A DNA stretch of 64,000 nucleotides from Poecilobothrus nobilitatus (Eukaryota; Arthropoda; Insecta; Diptera; Dolichopodidae), in NCBI GenBank assembly GCA_947095535.1, contig OX352773.1, positions 37,159,398-37,223,397 on the forward strand, written 5' to 3'. Below are positions 37,601 to 51,000 of this stretch, piece after piece; position 1 is the first letter of the stretch; the number at the start of each line of letters is the position of its first letter. The notes below the pieces were generated by a model. That model was not told the origin of the DNA. It saw only the letters and a program-made list of their open reading frames with translations, and made no database searches. A program made the translations under genes and the position numbers.

Positions 37601-40402
37601 TCTTATAATAGATCCCGTTTAAATCCCGTTTTTTTTTTCCATTTCCATTCATCTTACTAAATAACTTTAATTTTACATATCAATTAAAGACAGTCAAAGA
37701 TTTTTTTTGTTTTTCACTTTCAATTTATAAAAATACTCTTATTAAAATTTTGTATTACATTGACTTTTAAATTATATTATGTAATTTAATTCCATTTTAT
37801 TACCTGTCTACAAAATTCTTACCTTAATGTCTTATAACACTTTATAATATTTTATACATATCTAATTTCATTAATCAACAAAAATAATTACTTTAATAAA
37901 ATTCATACATTGTTTTGAAAATTATTAATAAATTTTCAAGGACAACCCAAGAGAATTTCAATTAAGAAAAATTACCATTATAAACATCTTATATACCTAC
38001 ATAATACATATTCTTATATTTAGAAACAAAAAAAAATATAAAAATGATGGCAGGATATTTTCCAGACGCCTCACATAAATTACAACACCATTTTTTGCTG
38101 TCCAATGTAGTTTTATTTTTAATGATTTTCTTTTTTCTCATTATTTTTATTAAATGCAAAGGAAAAAGAAAAAACAAAATAAAGTGCCAAAATTAACAAA
38201 AGAACAAAAAGATTATTAAAGAAAATGGCCCCAATAAATGAAATGGTAATGATGCCTAATGGATAATTAAAGAATAACAAAAAGAATCCTTTACTGTTTT
38301 ATATGTTATTATATTTTGTTATTATTACATATATTATAAATACAATCTAACAAATTTTAATCTAAAGTTGAAAAAACCTTTTATTCAAATATAGTATAAA
38401 ATTTTTTATGCTTATATTTTAAAAAAATCACTAAATGAATTCTTTTATTATTTTTATAATTATTTAAAGTTATATAAATAATAATTTTGGTCAGCAAAAC
38501 AAAACAAGCATTGCTATGCTTGACTCAAAAATAAATTTTTTTTTTTTTAAATAATTTTTGATTTTTTACTACTAAAATCATTAAATTCAAAAGAAAATTT
38601 AAAAACAAAAAAAAAAAAAATGCTTAGAAAAACTTTTTCGTATTCTTTTTATATACAAATAATTAAATTTTCTTTTTAATTTAAGTCTACTGAAAACTTT
38701 AGTCCATTTTAAATACCAAGCAAATCAAAAAAAAAACGAATGATTTTCATAAAACTTCTATTTCTCCAATAAGTCAAAGTTGAAGGATTTTAGTTTGAAG
38801 GCATTATTATGGTTAAAAGATCATTTTTAAGAACTGAAGATTTCAAAAATTTTTACCCACCTGACTTTAAACTGATCTGAAAATACCACAAAAATTGAAT
38901 CCTAATAATTGACAATCAAAAAATGAAAGTAAAAATTTACTACAAATATCTACAGATCTTTAATAGTTATTGATTTATATAACCGTTTCTATGATTATAT
39001 CACCATTATTTGACTCTTTATGATTAATATTGGAACTTTTTTGTTTGTTAATTTCTAGTAGACTAACTTTATATTTTTGTTGTCATAATTGATATTTCAT
39101 TAGAAGAAAAAAATTATGTCACAATTCCCATAGAATCGACAATGGAACCAAGTTTCCAATTTCATCTTTTCAGCAAAATTTTATTTCTTAATTTTTTTTT
39201 TTTTTGTTTTCTTTTTGTCGTTTTGACTAAAAATACGTCAAATATCCTGGCTACCATATTAATTCAATCACCATCAAATCAATGGAATGTTATGTCTAGA
39301 CGTTGTTCGGTCTTCTTTATTTATTTACGTTCCAATTTATATTTTTTTACTTTGATTATTCCCCAAAATTGATTAAAAACTTATTTTTAATGTATTGGAA
39401 CTAAAATTAAATAAAATATTTGAAAGAAAAAAAATTATAGTCTAATACTAAATTTTTTAAAATAGTTCAAAAGGAAAATAACTAAATGAAATTGTGTGGG
39501 AGCAGAAGAATGAGAACCGCCTATACTCTATAGTATCAGTACACCCAATAAAATCAACACATTTTTAAACTCAAAAGTATAAGAATACAAATAGAATTTT
39601 ACCAGAAAAAAAAAAAAACTTGTTTAAAGAATTCATTTTAAAGGTCATTTACCTTTATAAAAAAAAACTTTTTTTTTTATATATATATATTTCTTCCAAT
39701 CAAATGAAAATATATTAGAAGCCAATGAATCTATTTTGAATGTGATATCCTAATTTATTTAATTAAAGTTTTTTCTTTACTTAAATCAAATTTAACTTAT
39801 TAGTTATTTAATTGAGTCTTTTTTTATTTATTTTTCAAATTTTTATTAAATTTTACTGAAAAATTTATTTCTCCAAAATAAATATTTAACTCGTGAATCC
39901 TTTCTAACTAACAAACAACAAAAAAAAAACAAAACCTTCGTAAACAAAATAAAAAATTAATAAACAAATGGAAAGAAATTGAAATCCCCAACAGGATGTA
40001 TGCACTTTTTTATTGAAAGAATCTGATATCCTTTTAAGAAAAAAAAAAATTAATTAAAAAATTCCCTTGGGAATATTTGAAAACCAAAAAAAAGGATACT
40101 TAAAAATTTGCCTAATATTTTGCTTTTTTTTTTTTGTTTTTTTATATTAATAAGTCTTTAGATTCAAATTAGTTTTAATTAAAATCATATTTTGATTTAA
40201 AATTAAGTTGGCATTTTAAGTGAAGTGAAAATCAAGAAATTTTAGAATTTTTGATTTTTAATTAAGGACAAATTAAAAAAAAAAAAACAGATCAAATGAT
40301 TGACCAGAAGAAACACGTACAACATTATCAAAGAGAATTCATGCGTTAATCTTATTGGTGTCTTTCAAGATTCCCATCTACTCTCACAAAAAAAAAAAAC
40401 AC
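31700..40402. other. Long AT-rich spacer, no gene seen
   Basis: Nearly 9 kb of A/T-rich sequence with homopolymers, a TA-rich inverted repeat ACTGTATATAATAT/ATATTATATACAGT (32917..32964) and (AT)n runs. Frames at 31785..31997, 33824..34063, 34608..34856, 37989..38177 and 39142..39372 have no recognisable domain and mostly translate homopolymers. Confidence 0.55.
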
Positions 40403-40453
40403 GTTAATTACAGAAAGGGATATCAGCGTCAGATGTCCCTTTCTGTAATTAAC
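40403..40453. repeat. 18-bp perfect inverted repeat
   Basis: GTTAATTACAGAAAGGGA (40403..40420) pairs exactly with 40436..40453 across a 15-nt spacer TATCAGCGTCAGATG. Confidence 0.9.
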
Positions 40454-43400
40454 TCTTGTCTACGCTTTCTTAATGGATTTTGTTACATATTCATTGTATC
40501 CAATTAGCTTTATTTCGTTTAATTCACTTCATTCAATCTAATTTCCAATAGTTTTGCTATTACTTTTCATCTTCTTGCATCATCCGCGAACTTCAGAATT
40601 TTTTTTCTCTTTTTATTATAACCCTTATATTAAGGTTCCACAGTAAATAGTTTCTCTGTATTAATACCACAAAAACTACCTATTAAACACGTTCAGATTC
40701 CTGAATTACGTAATCTGAACGTAATTACTTATCTGAACGTTTCAGATTCCCTAGTATATAAAGTCCTTATAAAAATTCGTTAAAGAACGAAACTAATGAT
40801 CTATAATAAAGTTTACAAATTTTTCTATTTAATTTTGTTAAGATCTTGTAATACCTAAACTAAAATGTATAATATTAAATTTTTTACTATGTACAGAATA
40901 TATAACTTTGACATAAAAAATTTTTTAAAAGAAAAACTTTGTGAAATTTTTAAAAATTCCAATTTTTCTAATGTCCTGAAATATATAGAAATCACTTAAC
41001 TAAAACATATATACTTTATAATCAAACCATATCCTGTAAATTTTGTATTTTTGCCTATTAAATAAATAAAACAAAAACAACAATAACCTTTTTTTTTAAT
41101 AATCAGATTTTATATATTTAATTTGTAACTTCTTTGAATTTTCTTTTTTATTTATTAAAGTTTATTTTTTTTTTTTGTTTTTTATAAAATCCGTCAAAAT
41201 CAGAGACCAGGTCTTAACTCTTATTTTCTTAATTCTTATTTAATTTTTGTTGTTTTTATCTTCAATAGGATTTGTCCTTCTTACAAGTTATTTCTGTAAT
41301 TATATTTATTTTTTTTTCGATTTTCTTTCGTCATCATAAAAATGTCTTTTCGTTGACTTAAAATAAATAAATAAATATATATATATATATACATATATAC
41401 ACAGCAAATAATAATGACAATATTATAATAATAATAACAAAAATAATAATGATGTCCTTTATAAATACATTTATTATAAGGATAAAAAAAAAACAGTACA
41501 ATTGTATATAACAAGGATCAAAAAAATCCTTGATATTTTTATTAAAATCTTTTTTTTGATTTTTTTTTTACGTAATTAAAGCGCAAAAAAATAATAAAAT
41601 TGAAACAAAAACTAAAAAAAAAAATGGGGTAAGAGTGAGACAGAAACAGATTAAAAACAAAAAACAAAAGAAAAAAAACCTAATATCCTTTCTATAAAAG
41701 TTATTTGCCGGTGAAAGGACAATAATGAAATAAGATACTGTTTCCTGTACTTTGACAGAATACAAAATCAGAACAATCAAATCGTGATGGTAAAAGAATT
41801 GTAAAATAACACAATACAATAAAATGACAAAAGAAGAAAATAAAGATAATGTTAATAAAAATACAAATCATAGAATTTATAAAAAAAGAAAATCGTTGCA
41901 CAATGATCATTTTAAAGACGCGAAAACATTCCTCCATATTTTTACAGAACAAAAAAAAAAAAACAAAAAAGCGCTTTTGTTCTACTTCTGCTTTCAAAAG
42001 TTATCTTAGGATCATATTTATTTTTTTTTTTTCAAATTTATTTTATTTTATAGAATGCAACAAGAAAAAAAAACAAAAACATAAAAGAAATCAAAAGAGA
42101 AAAAAAAATGCGATTGTAAACACAATACAGACGACGGCGCGATTTTAGTAAATTAATATTAAGATATCGTGCAAACTTTTAAATAAGATGCTTGAATTAA
42201 AGTAACTTTAACATTATACTTTTTTTACTTAAAGACCTAGATATTTTAATGTGTATTAATTATATGTGTTTTTAACATAGACCTTGGCATGAATATGTCT
42301 AAAATAATAGACATAGACACATACAATAGATGAAAATATTTAAAACAAATCTTTGATAAAATAATCTATGGTACTGTCAAAAATGTACTGTTAGATTTGT
42401 TAATTTGACATTAAAAGTTATTTGAATAAAGAAGTAGTTTAGAATATAACTGTTAATTGCAAGTAATTCATACTATTGATATAAAGCATTTTCAATAATT
42501 TAAGATATAAATGTCCACTTTAAATTAAGGACATTCGTTTACATTCCCTATAATAATTAAATATTTTTTTAAGTAAAAAACATAAGAATATCGCTAAATG
42601 GTATGAACAATGGTAAAGGTGTTGCACCTGGATGGGATTTCTATGTACAAAGCTGTAAAGATTTCAAAAGATTATTTTAAAGAAAAGAACTGAATAAGAC
42701 TGAATAAACCTTAAATATACCTAACAATATTTTTGTTCTGTCAAAGAATAACAGTAGGGACCTACATAAAAATCAACAATAAGCAATGTAATACCATAAT
42801 TTATGATCAGATATGAGAATATAGCGGAGAAGTGAAATAATTTGAAAAATCATTCTGAATACTAAATAAAAAAGCTTGGAATTTTTAAAATAATATTATT
42901 TGAATTATAATAATTAAGTTTAGTTTGAAAAAAATTTTGCTTAAGAGATGTACGCCCTACGAGATGTACTCTCTACAAATATTTCAAACATAAGATGACA
43001 AAATATCAAAATGCAATCAAGATGATGAAACAAAAAAATATAATATAAAATAAAAGTAAAGTAGAAATTTTTTAATGAAAATAATGAAAAAGAAATACTA
43101 ATCTCATCAGTCATCACCTTTTTCATTATTTTTTTTTTATTATTATTCTTATTATTTATATTATTTACCATTATCAAAGGAATGTTACCCCTTACTGTTG
43201 TCTTTGTTCTTTGAATTTTATTTTGTAAATCTGTGTATATTGTATATATATATATATATACATATGTAAATCGAAATTTGAATCCTGTCGCAATAAACAA
43301 AACAAAAAACAAAAACGAAAAAAATGGACAATTTACGTGTTAAACATGCAAAAGGATTAATTTTTTAAAGAAAAACAAAAAAAAGACAAAACAAATAAAT

Positions 43401-44014
43401 AAAAAAGATTAAAATGGATAATATTAAAAAAATAGAAAAGGTAAGAGAATACGCAAACAAAAAAAAAAAACACAGAAAAAAATAAAACAAACAATCCTTA
43501 AATCTTATGAGACTTTGTTAAAGTTTCTACTTTAAAAAGACTACTTCTAAAAAAAAATAAAAAACAAAAATAGAACAGAAAATTTTTTTTATGTCCTAGC
43601 TCCTAGTATTAAAAGGATATTTAATTTTTTTTTTTTTTTTTTCTTATTTGATATAAAGTCTATGATCTGTGTTTAGTTTTTGATTTAATTTTCTTTCAAA
43701 AATACATAGAATATAACCATTTTTCTTAGTTTTATTTATTTATCAGTATTTAAATATTTGTAATGGCATTTAAAAATTTAATTTTAAACATTTCATCTCA
43801 CCTCAAATTTAAAAGAGTTTGTATAAAAATATAATTTTTGTACAGTGTTTCTTTTTTTATGTGTTTTTAAATTAAACCATATGTATGTATTTTAATAAAA
43901 AAAAAATTCAAAAGAATTTTAAAGTTTTAGAAAATGTAATGGAAAAATACTGGAATCTTAAAAATAATTGTATCAAAAAGAAAATGATTTTAATTTATTC
44001 TTAATATTCTTATT
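40454..44014. other. AT-rich spacer
   Basis: Contains ACGTTCAGATT/AATCTGAACGT (40689..40722) with a further ATCTGAACGT copy, and (AT)n microsatellites near 41375..41397 and 43235..43262. No gene is seen; the overlapping frames at 41281..43312 are low complexity. Confidence 0.55.
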
Positions 44015-44017
44015 AGG

Positions 44018-44165
44018 TTCTTGTGCCGAATACAAAAAAACTCAGCTTGAACTCAAATCCCACTTTTCAAAAAGAAAAACTACAACTGAACCTGAACTGG
44101 TAGTTTTCGTTGGAAAAAGTGATATTTGAGTTTAAACTCTGTTTTATACCTACGGGTTCTTGAGT
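44018..44165. repeat. Foldback (long imperfect hairpin)
   Basis: 44050..44083 (AACTCAAATCCCACTTTT...) pairs with 44100..44132 with few mismatches around a 16-nt loop AACTGAACCTGAACTG. Weaker pairing continues outward on both sides to GGTTCTTGTGCCG and CGGGTTCTTGAG. It is MITE-like in shape. Confidence 0.6.
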
Positions 44166-44170
44166 TAATA

Positions 44171-44599
44171 TTAAGAAATACTATATAAGAAATATGCATT
44201 TTCGAAGGTTTTATAACTATCTATTACTGATTTTAGTACATCTTAATTTAGATATTAATTGTGTTAAATACGCAATATATCAAAATACATAATTTTAACA
44301 TAAAATGTTTGTATTACATAACAATATATTTGGATAGAAGTAGAAATTTGTTATGAAAAATACTTTCTCCTTTTAATTAAAACATCCCTACAAACTGTGC
44401 CGAATTTAAAACCGCACTGCAATCAAAATATTTTAAATCACTCGAGCACCCTTATAATATTACCTTGAACTGCATAAAATTAAATCCGACATAATATACA
44501 AATGACAAATTGTATAGGGTATTTAGGTGAAAATTTAGTATAAATTTCATAGCCGAATGAGCTATGAGCTATGAAAAAAATAGATTATAAAAGTTAATT
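44171..44599. other. AT-rich spacer
   Basis: No gene or element recognised. Confidence 0.5.
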
Positions 44600-45040
44600 T
44601 TAATGGTAGTTGAACCATTTATAACGTATTTAAAACTGCTATTCTTTTCGAGGAATAGCCGCTACTGTACCTACATACTGAATTTTAATTCGAACTTACA
44701 CCGTTGCATAATTTTTTCGAAATTTGATTTGATACGAGCGTATCTACATAGAATGAGTGGGAGAAGAAGATATATACAAAACAACATTTACCGCTCCATT
44801 TGAGTTATTTAAATTTACGAAAATGCCATTTGATGTAAAAAAACGTTTTAATGGATGTTGATTTCACTTTTTGATATGTAGGTGATATTTTAATCGCTAG
44901 TAAAACAGTGGAATAACATAAAAAACATTTAAAACTTTTATTTACAAAACTGCAAAGCAACGCTATGAACGTCAATCCAAATTAGTGTATCTTAGAATAA
45001 CCTTTTGCAATAATCAAGCCGAAGAGAAAGGCTATTTTTA
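44600..45040 (+). pseudogene. Ty3/gypsy reverse transcriptase remnant
   Basis: The plus strand reads LNFNSNLHRCIIFSKFDLIR then AYLHRM, matching the gypsy block ...NLHG..IFSK.DLV.AYHQIPV. In a neighbouring frame it reads EDIYKTTFTAPFELFKFTKM then PFDVKK, matching EDI.KTAF.TPFGLFEF.RMPFGLKNA. DILIASKTVE (about 44883) then matches the Y.DD-ILVASKT.EEH block and MNVNPN the INP.KC block. At least two frameshifts and several stops show decay. Only the palm/finger part of Pol is left; no LTRs, protease or integrase were found nearby. The 66-codon frame 44603..44803 holds the first block. Confidence 0.7.
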
Positions 45041-45104
45041 AGTTAATGTTTTTTGAGATATTTACAAAAAAAACATCGATTGAAAACATCGAAAATTATA
45101 ATGA

Positions 45105-45605
45105 GAAAAGGATTACTTAAAATATTGGGTTTGGGATAATAACGATTACAGAGAAAGAAGGAAAAAATTTGGAGAGTTATTTTGAAGAAGGATGTTAATG
45201 TTCTTCTTGAATTTCGTTATATCGCACATAGATGAATTACTAACTTTTGGGAACACATGTGCAGGTATATAAGGTTCCATAAACGCGATGTGTGCATAAT
45301 AAACAAATTTCCCAATGCCGTGTTACGTTATCTTGACAGTTCGACAGGGTAAGAGTGGGCATTTGTCATACTCATTTAAGAGGCATTATTTGTTTTATTG
45401 TTTTAGAACAGGTCTTTACCTCTACAAGGTATCTATAAAACAGCGTCAATGACCCGACAGTACAGTACGATGACAGAATGGAGTGAGCGTTAAGGTAACA
45501 CTGGGGTCGCCAATTAGACGAATAGCTCTCTTTTGCACTTTGTCGAGATAAATCAGCGCTGTTAGAGGATATCCAAATATATATATATATAGCGGATCCA
45601 GCCTA
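45105..45605 (-). pseudogene. LINE ORF2 C-terminal remnant, relative of 21685..22203
   Basis: Reverse-complement alignment by eye with 21685..22000: both share AAGGATGTTAATGTTCTT-type, TTTTGGGAAACACAT-type and GCGATGTGTGCAT-type segments. The copy extends further upstream in the element, reading NSADLSRQSAKES (LD.VQ.RAI..I in the family), SLTLFYRYLV and IKQIMPL (LCLFYRY..G.CS.EL...MPP). The minus-strand frame is broken by stops. It lies next to the gypsy remnant in opposite orientation, so remnants of two element classes are packed together. Confidence 0.6.
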
Positions 45606-47707
45606 AATAATATGTGCATTATATTTTATTTTCGGCCTAATGTGCGTAATTTTAATATAGTTATATTATAACGTTACTGATTTTAATAATTTATTTACTC
45701 AATTTATTTATTTACTTCGAAAACGAAAATATGTTAAAAAAACATTTATACTTCGAAATTATTCAATAAAAATGTTTGTACTTTTTCCGAAAAAAAAAAT
45801 CCCATTAATTCAGAATGAATCTTACAATTTGAAATTTTTTTTAAGTACTTCATTACTTATAAAATGCTATTTCAAACTATAAACTTATATGAATAAAAAA
45901 AATTAAAAATACTTAAAACAACTTTTTAAATAAGTTAATTCAGATTAATCTTAAAAGAAAAATTTTCTGTACGAAATATCTATCTGCATTATAGTTTTTA
46001 TTAATTACTAATTTTAAAAACCACTTTATAATCAGTTTTTGATTAATTTGTATCGTATATATTTCTGCAGAATTCCATTAACCAAAAGAATCTCATTGCT
46101 CATTCAGTTTTAAATACTAATTTAGTATATTGCTTCATTCATTTTTTATATCCGTACAAACATAATCCTAACAGTATAATAAATTTGCCATTATGTTTGT
46201 GACTCTTTAAAGGAAACGAGATAAATTAGGAAAAGTATCTATAATTATAATTTAGTAGTTTTCAGTCACACACTATGTATTATGAATTTCGTTTCAAGCT
46301 TTGAACATCAGTAACTACATATTTTTTACGATTTTTCTACTATAAAACCTATACATAATATTGAAAATAAAACATAAATAAATAACACATTTCATATTTA
46401 CATTACAGTAGTATGGTACCTACGATAGTCGGTAGTAGTACATAACATAACAGAACAGAATAACAAAAAAAAAACACAAAATTATAAGCGACATTCTCAC
46501 TTACTCTCTTTAAAATTGTGTATTTTTTTTTCTCGGCTCAACTATTCTTTGGCTATATGTATGTAATGTGCTTTAACTTATGCATGTATAAAGAAAAAAC
46601 TTTAAAAATTGATAAAAATCATTATTTATCACAATATGTATTGAAATTTTAAATAATGATGAATGATATTGATCTGATATTAATAATCAATATGTATCTA
46701 AGTATATACATGTATAATCAGCGAGCAGAGCCTCTTTAAAATTCAAATATATAATTGTTTTGATTTTGTACTTTTCTATTAAATTGTTGCATTTATGTAC
46801 CAATGAATGTTTGTATATTATATGAAGCGATTAGAAAACTTTTCTAATTGTATTCTTTTTTGAACTCAATTTCTTCTCATATAAGTACTTAAATTTTAGT
46901 ATACAGCAGTTCTTACAACCAAAATTAAATTTGAATAATTTTTTATTTTTGAATATTTTGTGTGTCAATTTTATGCAGGGTTACAATTGTAGTAATATTT
47001 GTACGGTTTTTGTCGCTCTCTGTACCATGTACAATCATAATCCAGGATTGGATTGTACGCCAAATATACGGTCTTTTCAGATTTTAAATTTTTTACATTA
47101 GAACAAGATAAAACGAACAACTGTAATATTGTTACAGACAACGTGGCTCATAAAAAAATTTAACTGAATTTTGCTTCAAATTTTGTTTGTGCATTTTACA
47201 AATGTTTTACGAATACCTATTCTGTTTTCCCCGCGTACCTTTAAAACATTTATTTCGAACTCGATAAATAAAAAGACATAATAGTCCTCACTCACAATAC
47301 CAAATAATCTAAATATACGTACACCAACTACAGGCTCTTTTTACCAACTACAACGGCTCTGTTTTGGCGTTATTTTAAAAAAAATTTCAGTTAGCGTTTT
47401 GGCGAATTTGGTTTTGCTTTCTGGTTTTTTACAGATTGTACTTTTTCCATAAATTCTATTTTTCTAAACTACAACTGTCTATTATATGAATTGGGATTCA
47501 ACATAGAATTTGACTACAGATTAACAGGGGCCCCTAGTATATTATATTCTTGCACCATATTGAACTCTGATTCAATTTAGAAATGTGTGTTCACCTATTC
47601 TTCTACCGTAGGTCTGCCTGCCATGCGATAGATTAAAATAGATTAAAATTACTTCCTAACGCCACAGGTTGTGTAACGTTTATAAAATTGAACCTTTATA
47701 AGAAATA
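45606..47707. other. AT-rich spacer
   Basis: No gene recognised. 46150..46330 may be a diverged relative of 25735..25965. ACCAACTACA..GGCTCT is duplicated at about 47325 and 47343. Confidence 0.5.
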
Positions 47708-47720
47708 TGTTCGCGTTGTT
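47708..47720. repeat. Target-site duplication next to the LINE 3' end
   Basis: TGTTCGCGTTGTT, identical to 53309..53321. The next bases on both sides differ, so the duplication is exactly 13 bp. Confidence 0.95.
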
Positions 47721-47734
47721 TATTTATTTATTTA
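47721..47734 (-). repeat. (TAAA)n tail of the LINE
   Basis: In sense orientation the element ends TAAATAAATAAATA directly before the target duplication. Such short tandem tails are made and used by I-type elements during target-primed reverse transcription. Confidence 0.85.
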
Positions 47735-48007
47735 AAAATGTTTTTTATGGCTTACAACACAAAAAATGGTTTTGAAAGCCTGATCTTTCTATAAAAATTA
47801 ATTTGTTATTACAATATTTATAGCAATATTTGTAGATTATAAACTTACTTACTACACACTTACATACTAAGCTTTATTTTTACATATTATATTTTAACAA
47901 CAAACAAAAAAAAAATAAAAAAAAAAAAAAAATAAAAAAAATAAAAAATTTAAAAACTTAAATATTTTCTACTTTAATGAATTTCTTAATTTAATTTTAA
48001 GCTTTAA
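47735..48007 (-). other. 3'UTR of the LINE
   Basis: About 270 nt between the ORF2 stop (TAA at 48010..48008) and the tail. In sense it holds a U-rich tract of about 45 nt (plus-strand A run, about 47905..47948) and an AATAAA-like signal (AAAAATAAAGC, near 47880). Confidence 0.7.
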
Positions 48008-51000
48008 TTATATTAAATTGTAAAAATTCTGTTTTTTGACAAATTCTATAACCCTTTCATTGGAATTGCGGTCATCTGCCGATAGAGAACTCAATGAGAT
48101 ACCTAGTGATGTTCTGTGATTTACAGTAAGAGGGCATTCCTCAAAAATGTGGTGTACTGAAATAGTATTGAGCCTGCAATCACACTCATGTGCTAATGAG
48201 TTCTGATTGTCAAATAGGTAACTGTGTGTCAGATTAGTGTGTCCTATTCTCAACCTTGTCAGAACAGTAAGATCTCTTCGACTCAGATTATCATTGTTTT
48301 TCCACTTATCAATTTGTGGTTTTATGTTGTGCAATTTATTATTGTTTTTTGTATCCCAGTAACTTTGTTTTTTTCGCATTATGTGTTTATTTATTAATTT
48401 ATGTAAGTCCGATGTAATAAATTTAAAAGAGTTGTCTAAGGGTTCTATAACAGACTGTTTTGCTAATAAATCTGCTTTTTCATTTCCTTTAATACCTATA
48501 TGTGATGGAATCCATAGAAATGCAAAATTGTTTAAAGATAGAGAGATCTCATCTCTTATTTTTTGTGCTAATGGATGTTTTGTAGTTATATTTTGAAGAG
48601 CTTCAAGGCTGCTCAAAGAATCTGTGCAGACCAAAAAACTTTCATTATTAGATTCGTTATTTACATACTGAATACCTCGATATATAGAATATAATTCGGC
48701 TGTGAAAATTGTTGTATTTTCCGGTAGATGAAATTTTGTTTCGACTAAATCAATGTTGAATGCACAGCCTGTGGAGTTATTTATGACTGAACCATCGGTG
48801 AATATTTGTCTGAATTTTTTAAATTTATTATTTACTTTTTCTTTGTAAAGTTTTCGATAAATAGTAGTATTTGTATTATCTTTTTTATATGTTGCTAATT
48901 CCGTATCAATACATATGGGTTTCTGAAGCCATGGAGGTTCATTAAGTATTTTTTGTATATCTATTGCGTTATCAAAGACATATAAACTTTCTTTTATATT
49001 TCTTAATCTGACAAAACATGGTTGTGTATTAAATTTTTTATCTTTAAACTTGGAAAATAAATTATCATTATTAAAAAATTCGAGTAATGGGTGGTTTTCG
49101 AAAGAAATTAAATTTGTTACATATTTAAGAGCAAACTTTTCTCTTCTAAGGTTTAAAGAAATTTCTCCGGAGTCTACAAGAAGACTATCAACAGGACTTG
49201 TTCGTAGTGCCCCTGTAGCTAAACGTATACCCATATTTAGTATTGTGTCTAAGGACTTTAATATAGTTTTGTTAGCAGTTTCATAGATGAAACTGCCATA
49301 GTCAATTACTGAAAGTATTATCAAATTCAATAATCTTAGTAGAAGCTTTCTGTCAGAACCGTAGTTTGTATTTGAGAGCATTTTCAGGATATTCAAGTTT
49401 TTTAAAGCTTTTGCTCTAACTGTTCTTATATGCTGATGCCAGTTCAGTTTTTCATCAAACGTTAGTCCCAGAAATTTAATTTTATCAACATAAGTTAGTT
49501 TTTGATTTGTTAAAAACAAATCTGGTTTAATAATATTTTTCCTCTTTCTTGTGAATAACATGGCAACAGTTTTCTTTTCGGAAAACTTAAATCCTGTTTT
49601 ATTGCTCCATTTTTCAAGTAGATTTATTTGTGTTTGTAGTTTTTTTTGCAATTTTTTTGGATTTTTTCCAGAGATAAACATTGTGAGATCATCGGCATAA
49701 GCAATATATTTTATTGGGCTTTTTATAATTTTTAGAACACTATTAATGGCTATGGTGAATAAAACAACACTTAAGACTGAACCCTGTGGGATACCATTTT
49801 CAATAGACTTTTCATCTGACAAAACTTCGCCAATCGTTACCTGGATCTTTCTTTTGCTTAAAAAATTTTGAATGAAATATATTATATTTCCTTTAATTCC
49901 CATTATTAAGAGTTGATCAATTATGAGTCTTTTCCAGGCTATATCATAAGCTTTTTCTATATCGAAAAAGATAGCTAGAGTTGACTTTTTGCTAGATAAT
50001 GCAGTCAATATTTCTGATTCTAAATATGAAAGATTATCGATCGTCCCCCGATTTTTCCGGAATCCTGATTGATAAATTGATATCAAATTATTTTTTTCGA
50101 AATACCAAATTAATCTTTTCGATATCATTCGCTCAAGAACTTTACAACAACAGTTTGTTAATGCTATTGGGCGGTAATTATTAGCACTCTTGGAGTCTTT
50201 CCCTGGTTTAAGAATGGGTATAATATAAGCGCTTCTCCATTTTTCTGGAAAAGAACCTGAAAGAAAGATTTTGTTATAAAAAGTAAGTAGTGCTTGCTTA
50301 TGATGCAAGTTAAATTGTTTCAACATTTCATAATGAACTGTGTCAGGGCCTGGCGAGCTACCACTACAATCTTTAAGCGAGTTTTCTAGTTCTATTAAAC
50401 TAAATTTTTTATTATATAGTTCATTTATTCCTGAAGGAATATTTGTTGGTTGTTTTTCAGTTGTCCTTTTGTATGTTAAGAAAGTTTTTGAATAATTATT
50501 ATTAGAAGACATCTTACAGAAATGTGAGGCAACAATATTAACAATTTCATGTTTGTCAGTTATCAAGTTTTGATTATCTATAATTGAAGTAATTTCCTGA
50601 TTTTTGGTTTTTCCGTGAATACGCCTAATTTGTTGAAAAATAAGTGATGGAGGAGTGTTACTGTTAATTGAATATACAAACTTTTCCCAAGATTCTTTTT
50701 TTGCCTGTCTTATAATTTTTCTAGTTTCAGATTTCACTTTTAAAAAATTTTTAAAATCATTTAAATCTAAAGTGCGTTTAAATTTTCTAAAAAGTTTGTT
50801 TCTATTTTTTATTGCCACTTTACAATTATTGTTCCACCATGGAACTTTTTTCTTTACATTTTTATAATTTTGCATGGGAATTGCTATTCTTGCAGATTTT
50901 AAAATACTAGAGGTAAAGTATTCTTCATAGTCGTCTATGTTCGTGAAATCATTTCTAGTTAAATTAAGTTGCTCTCGAAAAACATCCCAGTTTGCTTTTT

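Noticed and set aside
42598..42690. Possible LINE RT motif (GVAPGWDFY, resembling KAPGLDGIP)
   Set aside because: A single short match with no supporting blocks after it; could be chance.
41281..43312. Cluster of overlapping frames of 61-123 codons on both strands
   Set aside because: All translate homopolymer and AT-microsatellite DNA; mutually overlapping and without recognisable motifs.
47908..47948. A-rich tract as a poly-A tail of a plus-strand insertion
   Set aside because: It lies inside the 3'UTR of the minus-strand LINE, whose ends are fixed by the target duplication further out.
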